A stretch of 64,000 bases of DNA from Rhodoblastus sp. 17X3 (GTDB lineage: Bacteria > Pseudomonadota > Alphaproteobacteria > Rhizobiales > Beijerinckiaceae). The position numbers and the translations under genes were made by a program. This document shows, piece after piece, positions 60,918 through 64,000 of the stretch. The notes beneath the pieces are model-generated. The model did not search any database. It saw only the letters and a program-made list of their open reading frames with translations, and was not told the origin of the DNA. The DNA lies in the NCBI RefSeq assembly GCF_030056575.1, contig NZ_JASHHX010000015.1, positions 37,158-101,157 on the forward strand, given 5' to 3'. Position 1 is the first letter of the stretch, and the number at the start of each line of letters is the position of its first letter.

Positions 60918-62546
60918 ATGAATACGACGGTTCGGACTACGGACAGGGCGAAGAAGCTGGACGCCGTCATCATTGGCGCCGGAGTGGCGGGACTCTATCA
61001 GCTCTACCAGTTGCGCAAGATGGGCCTGAACGTTCGCGCCTATGACACGGCTTCGGATGTCGGCGGCACCTGGTACTGGAATCGTTATCCGGGCGCGCGC
61101 TTCGATTCCGAGGCCTATATTTATCAATATCTTTTTTCGGAAGAGCTTTACAAAGGCTGGAGCTGGAGCGAGCGCTTCCCCGGGCAGCCGGAAATCGAAC
61201 GCTGGATGCATTATGTCGCCGACAGCCTCGACCTGCGCAAGGACATCCAGTTCAGCACGCGGATCGCGAGCGCGCATTACAATGAAGACACGCGCCGCTG
61301 GATTGTTCGCACCGAGGCCGGCGAGGTCATCGACGCCCAGTTTCTCGTCACCTGCTGCGGCATGCTTTCGGCGCCGATGAGCGAGATGTTCCCCGGCCAG
61401 AACAGCTTCAAGGGCCGCATTTTTCACACCGCGCGCTGGCCGCATGGAAAGATCGAGCTGGAGGGCAAGAAGGTCGGCGTGGTCGGCATCGGCGCCACCG
61501 GAATCCAGGTGATCCAGACCATCGCGGACAAGGTCGGCGAACTGACCGTTTTCGTGCGCACGCCGCAATATGTCCTGCCGATGAAGAATCCGAAATTCAG
61601 CGAGAGCGACGTCAAGGCCTACAAGGATCGCTTCGACGAGCTGAAGAAGACGCTGCCCCACACCTTCACCGGCTTCGAATATGATTTCCTCTACACCTGG
61701 GCCGACCTGACGCCCGAGCGCCGTCGCGAGGTGCTGGAGGAAATCCACCAGAATGGTTCGCTGAAGCTCTGGCTCGCCTCCTTCGCCGAAATGTTCTTCG
61801 ACGAAGCCGTGAGCGAGGAGATTTCCGAATTCGTGCGCGAAAAGATGCGCGCGCGCCTCAAGGATCCCGAGCTGTGCGATATCCTGATCCCGAAGGATTA
61901 CGGCTTCGGCACCCATCGCGTGCCGCTCGAAACCAATTATCTCGAAGTCTATCACCGGCCGAATGTGAAGGCGGTCAGCGTGAAGGACAATCCGATTGTC
62001 GAGATTGTCCCGGAAGGCGTCAAGACGGCGGATGGCGTCGTTCATGAACTGGACGTGATCGTTCTGGCGACCGGCTTTGACGCCGGCACCGGCGCGCTGA
62101 CCCGCATCGACATCCAGGGCCGCGACGGCCGCTCGCTCAAGCAGGACTGGGGCAAGGACATCCGCACGACCTATGGCATTCAGGTCTATGGCTATCCCAA
62201 TCTGTTCATGACCGGCGCGCCGCTGGCGCCCTCGGCTGCGCTCTGCAACATGACCACCTGCCTGCAACAGCAGACGGAATGGATCAGCGACTGCATCCGC
62301 TATATTCGCGACAAGGGCGTCGCGGTGATCGAGCCCACGGCGGAGCTTGAGGACAGCTGGGTGCGCCACCATGACGAGACCGCGAACGCCACGCTGATCT
62401 CGAAGACCAATTCCTGGTACACGGGCTCCAACGTGCCGGGCAAGCCGCGCCGCGTGCTGTCCTATACCGGAGGCGTCGGGACCTATCGGCAGAAATGCTC
62501 GGAGGCCGCGGAAAGCGGTTACAGCGGCTTCGCTCTGACGCCCTGA
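60918..62546 (+). CDS. Type I Baeyer-Villiger monooxygenase (flavin-containing)
   Basis: Inserts oxygen next to a ketone carbonyl using FAD and NADPH, giving an ester or lactone. 542 residues: FAD motif VIIGAGVAGLYQLYQLRKMG; SDVGGTWYWNRYPGARFDSE; the BVMO fingerprint FKGRIFHTARWP (F-x-G-x3-H-T-x2-W-P); NADPH motif VVGIGATGIQVIQ; and VLATGFDAGTG. Length and motifs fit the cyclohexanone-monooxygenase-type group rather than dimethylaniline FMOs. Its substrate cannot be told from sequence. It starts after an AAGGAGG-like site (TTGGAGGAA), faces away from the porin and ends at a strong terminator. With the MetX-like esterase, it suggests a ketone-degradation pathway. Confidence 0.94.
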   Translation: MNTTVRTTDRAKKLDAVIIGAGVAGLYQLYQLRKMGLNVRAYDTASDVGGTWYWNRYPGARFDSEAYIYQYLFSEELYKGWSWSERFPGQPEIERWMHYVADSLDLRKDIQFSTRIASAHYNEDTRRWIVRTEAGEVIDAQFLVTCCGMLSAPMSEMFPGQNSFKGRIFHTARWPHGKIELEGKKVGVVGIGATGIQVIQTIADKVGELTVFVRTPQYVLPMKNPKFSESDVKAYKDRFDELKKTLPHTFTGFEYDFLYTWADLTPERRREVLEEIHQNGSLKLWLASFAEMFFDEAVSEEISEFVREKMRARLKDPELCDILIPKDYGFGTHRVPLETNYLEVYHRPNVKAVSVKDNPIVEIVPEGVKTADGVVHELDVIVLATGFDAGTGALTRIDIQGRDGRSLKQDWGKDIRTTYGIQVYGYPNLFMTGAPLAPSAALCNMTTCLQQQTEWISDCIRYIRDKGVAVIEPTAELEDSWVRHHDETANATLISKTNSWYTGSNVPGKPRRVLSYTGGVGTYRQKCSEAAESGYSGFALTP

Positions 62547-62605
62547 TTCCGCCCCGGGGGCAACGCGCGGACGTTTCAAATCACTTTGCCCGGCCGAAAC
62601 ACTCA

Positions 62606-62635
62606 GCGGGCGCGCACATGGCGCGCCCGCTTTTT
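62606..62635 (+). terminator. Rho-independent terminator of the BVMO gene
   Basis: Perfect 10-bp stem GCGGGCGCGC/GCGCGCCCGC (62606-62615 and 62621-62630), loop ACATG, then TTTTTC. It is 60 bp past the stop codon. Confidence 0.92.
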
Positions 62636-62661
62636 CACGTCCTCCTTGACGCGCCGCCTGA

Positions 62662-62862
62662 ATGGATTTTCCTTGCGCTTCCGCAGGGCAGCCTGAGCGC
62701 AACACGTCGAGCAAGGACGATGCGCAATTCTGCGGCGGCGGCGCCACGGGCGTGCGCGATCCCGCCGATTATCCCGCCTTCATGCGCTACGCTTCGCGCG
62801 CCAGCCTGAAGGCGGCCTACAGCCAGGACAATCTCGGCTTTCGCTGCGCAGGAGACGCGTGA
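62662..62862 (+). pseudogene. C-terminal remnant of a formylglycine-generating-enzyme (SUMF1)-like gene
   Basis: The frame encodes QFCGGGATGVRDPADYPAFM then RYASRASLKAAYSQDNLGFRCAGDA-stop. The SLKA-x-Y-x-x-x-NLGFRCA end is the classic C-terminus of FGE/SUMF1-fold proteins. The preceding 250 residues expected of the family are absent, and no other frame upstream supplies them. Proteins of this fold (such as NirV) often accompany copper nitrite reductase, but that link is only suggestive here. Confidence 0.75.
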
Positions 62863-62863
62863 T

Positions 62864-63124
62864 GTGGGTTCAGCCAAGGCCTATGCCGACGAGCGCGGCC
62901 TCGACCCCGCGCAATGGTCGCTTTATCACGGCGACGACAAGGCGGTCCGCGATCTGGCGGCGGCGCTCGGCGTGCGCTATCGCCGCGACGACAAGGGCGG
63001 CTTCGACCATTCGGCCGCAATTACCCTGCTCGACGGCGAGGGCGAGATCGTCTTACAGAAAGCCGACGCCAAATTCGACATCGACAAATTCGTGACGAAA
63101 ATCGAGGGCCTGACGAAGAAGTGA
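62864..63124 (+). pseudogene. 5'-truncated SCO1-like (copper chaperone) gene
   Basis: 86 codons: GSAKAYADERGLDPAQWSLYHGDDKAVRDLAAALGVRYRRDDKGGFDHSAAITLLDGEGEIVLQ. This is the C-terminal half of SCO/SenC proteins, with the conserved His in FDHSAAITLLD. The first half, with the C-x3-C copper site and membrane anchor, is missing; the only start nearby is a GTG without a ribosome site. It begins two bases after the FGE remnant, implying one deletion removed the end of one gene, an intergenic spacer and the start of the next. I treat it as non-functional. Confidence 0.75.
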
Positions 63125-63152
63125 CGACCGCCCGCAATGCTAAGTCCCGGCG

Positions 63153-63848
63153 TCAGTCCTGCTTGTTCGCGAGGGCCTGAAGACCCGCCATGTCGCGCAC
63201 CACGACGCGCTGTCGCCCGCGTTCGACCAGGCCCCGCTCCTCCCAGGCGCTGAGAGTGCGGCTGACCGTGAACAGAGTCGCCCCGGTCATTTCGGCAAGA
63301 TCCTGCCGCGAGAGCGGAAAGTCGATGAGCGTGCCGTCGTCCGTCTTCTTGCCCGCCTGCTGGGCGAGTTGAAGCAGGGCGCCGGCGATGCGTTGCTCGA
63401 CCTGCTGGGTCGACAGGTCGAGGATCCGCTCCTGAGAGGCCTGCAAGCGCGCTCCCAGCGCCTGCATCGTATTGACCGCGAGGCCGGGGTGGCGCGCGAG
63501 CAGGTCCTTCCATGCCGCATTGGGCCAGCTCACGGCCAGCGAATCGATCGCCGCCGTCGCCGTGCCCGGATAGGCCTCGACCTTGATGGCCATGGCGACG
63601 CCGAACATGTCGCCCGGCGAAATGAATCGCACCACCATTTGCTGCCCTTGCGGGTTCAGGCGCGTTACCCGCAACCGGCCATGCAGCAGCAGGAAGAAGC
63701 GATCGGCCTGCTCGCCCTGGCGGAAAGCGGCCTCGCCCTTCGGCACGCGGAGCGGCGTCGCCTGGGCCAGAATGTCGTCCAAAGCTTCGGGACGCAGGCC
63801 AGCGAATGTCGGCGAGTTGGCGATCAGCGAACGGTCGAGCTGCGCCAT
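63153..63848 (-). CDS. Crp/Fnr-family transcriptional regulator
   Basis: 231 residues: an N-terminal cyclic-nucleotide-binding-like beta roll (RVPKGEAAFRQGEQADRFFLLLHGRLRVTRLNPQGQQMVVRFISPGDMFGV), a long dimerisation helix, then a HTH (PLSRQDLAEMTGATLFTVSRTLSAWEERGLV). There are no cysteines for an iron-sulfur cluster, so it is not an Fnr oxygen sensor; NnrR/Dnr-like or unspecified members look like this. Its closeness to SCO/FGE remnants suggests a once-intact respiratory or nitrite-linked locus. The target genes cannot be named. Confidence 0.9.
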   Translation of the reverse strand: MAQLDRSLIANSPTFAGLRPEALDDILAQATPLRVPKGEAAFRQGEQADRFFLLLHGRLRVTRLNPQGQQMVVRFISPGDMFGVAMAIKVEAYPGTATAAIDSLAVSWPNAAWKDLLARHPGLAVNTMQALGARLQASQERILDLSTQQVEQRIAGALLQLAQQAGKKTDDGTLIDFPLSRQDLAEMTGATLFTVSRTLSAWEERGLVERGRQRVVVRDMAGLQALANKQD

Positions 63849-64000
63849 GGGCGGCGTTCCTCCAGATGTTCCGCGCCCGGTCTGGCCGCTGGATGCGCCG
63901 CGCCCTTGTCTTCATGCAGGGCCGTGACGTCGCGTCTGGTTTAGCAAGAATCGCACGCGTTCCCAAGGCGCCATTGCGCCGGACGCTGCGAGCAGGGGAA

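Noticed and set aside
60897..62747. 616-codon minus-strand open frame opposite the BVMO gene
   Set aside because: It runs through the BVMO coding region, its terminator and flank. BVMO motifs on the plus strand are decisive.

Overview
This is a contiguous piece of a GC-rich alphaproteobacterial chromosome, most probably from the Hyphomicrobiales (Rhizobiales). The evidence is the separate F0 operon with paired b and b' subunits, the order mutY / dciA-like / dsbA-like / smc, an MbfA-type ferritin-VIT1 iron exporter, a PodJ-like polar localisation protein, an alphaproteobacterial GTTC-N7-GTTC LexA box and a CbpA/CbpM pair. I cannot name the genus from sequence alone. No phage, insertion sequence, plasmid origin or CRISPR array is visible. 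Most of the window is housekeeping DNA.

Layout. 1-6.2 kb: a Sel1-repeat protein converges on a complete dTDP-L-rhamnose operon (rfbB-rfbC-rfbD-rfbA), followed by a kappa-GST/HCCA-isomerase-like protein. 6.2-12.3 kb: a beta-oxidation operon (acyl-CoA dehydrogenase, thiolase, FadB-type enzyme) headed by a MerR-family regulator. 12.5-18.8 kb: a giant PodJ-like coiled-coil/Sel1 protein, murA and tRNA-Thr(GGT). 19-29 kb: a wrecked transglutaminase pseudogene, an ABC-F ATPase, ferredoxin-NADP reductase, a nitrogenase-associated ArsC/Spx-like protein, an AT-hook protein, metallophosphoesterase plus mbfA, a Nudix hydrolase and PEP carboxylase. 29-33 kb: two tandem HdeA-like periplasmic proteins and the ATP synthase F0 operon atpI-B-E-b'-b. 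33-44.5 kb: a TMEM175-type channel, smc, gcvPB/gcvPA, a DsbA-like oxidoreductase, a low-GC patch with a 48-aa protein, a DciA-like protein, mutY, an Imm74-like protein and a zinc metallopeptidase. 44.5-55 kb: a chain of small regulator/effector units (MarR-cupin, radical SAM-cupin, a LexA-controlled radical SAM protein, membrane proteins, CbpA/CbpM, ArsR-SRPBCC).

55-62.6 kb is the most distinctive block. It has two AraC regulators, a MetX-like alpha/beta hydrolase, two unrecognised proteins, a SphA-like outer-membrane protein and a divergently transcribed Baeyer-Villiger monooxygenase. An exact 16-bp motif is repeated upstream of the hydrolase and in the porin/monooxygenase divergent region. 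I infer a ketone-to-ester-to-alcohol-plus-acid catabolic locus of unknown substrate. 62.6-64 kb holds 5'-truncated remnants of a formylglycine-generating-enzyme-like gene and a SCO1-like gene, next to an intact Crp/Fnr regulator.

Several short regulatory dyads and hairpins could be placed precisely: twin MarR palindromes, an ArsR dyad, a MerR dyad, a LexA box and several terminators. Two gene-decay scars (19.1-19.6 kb and 62.6-63.1 kb) look like deletions that joined pieces of different genes.
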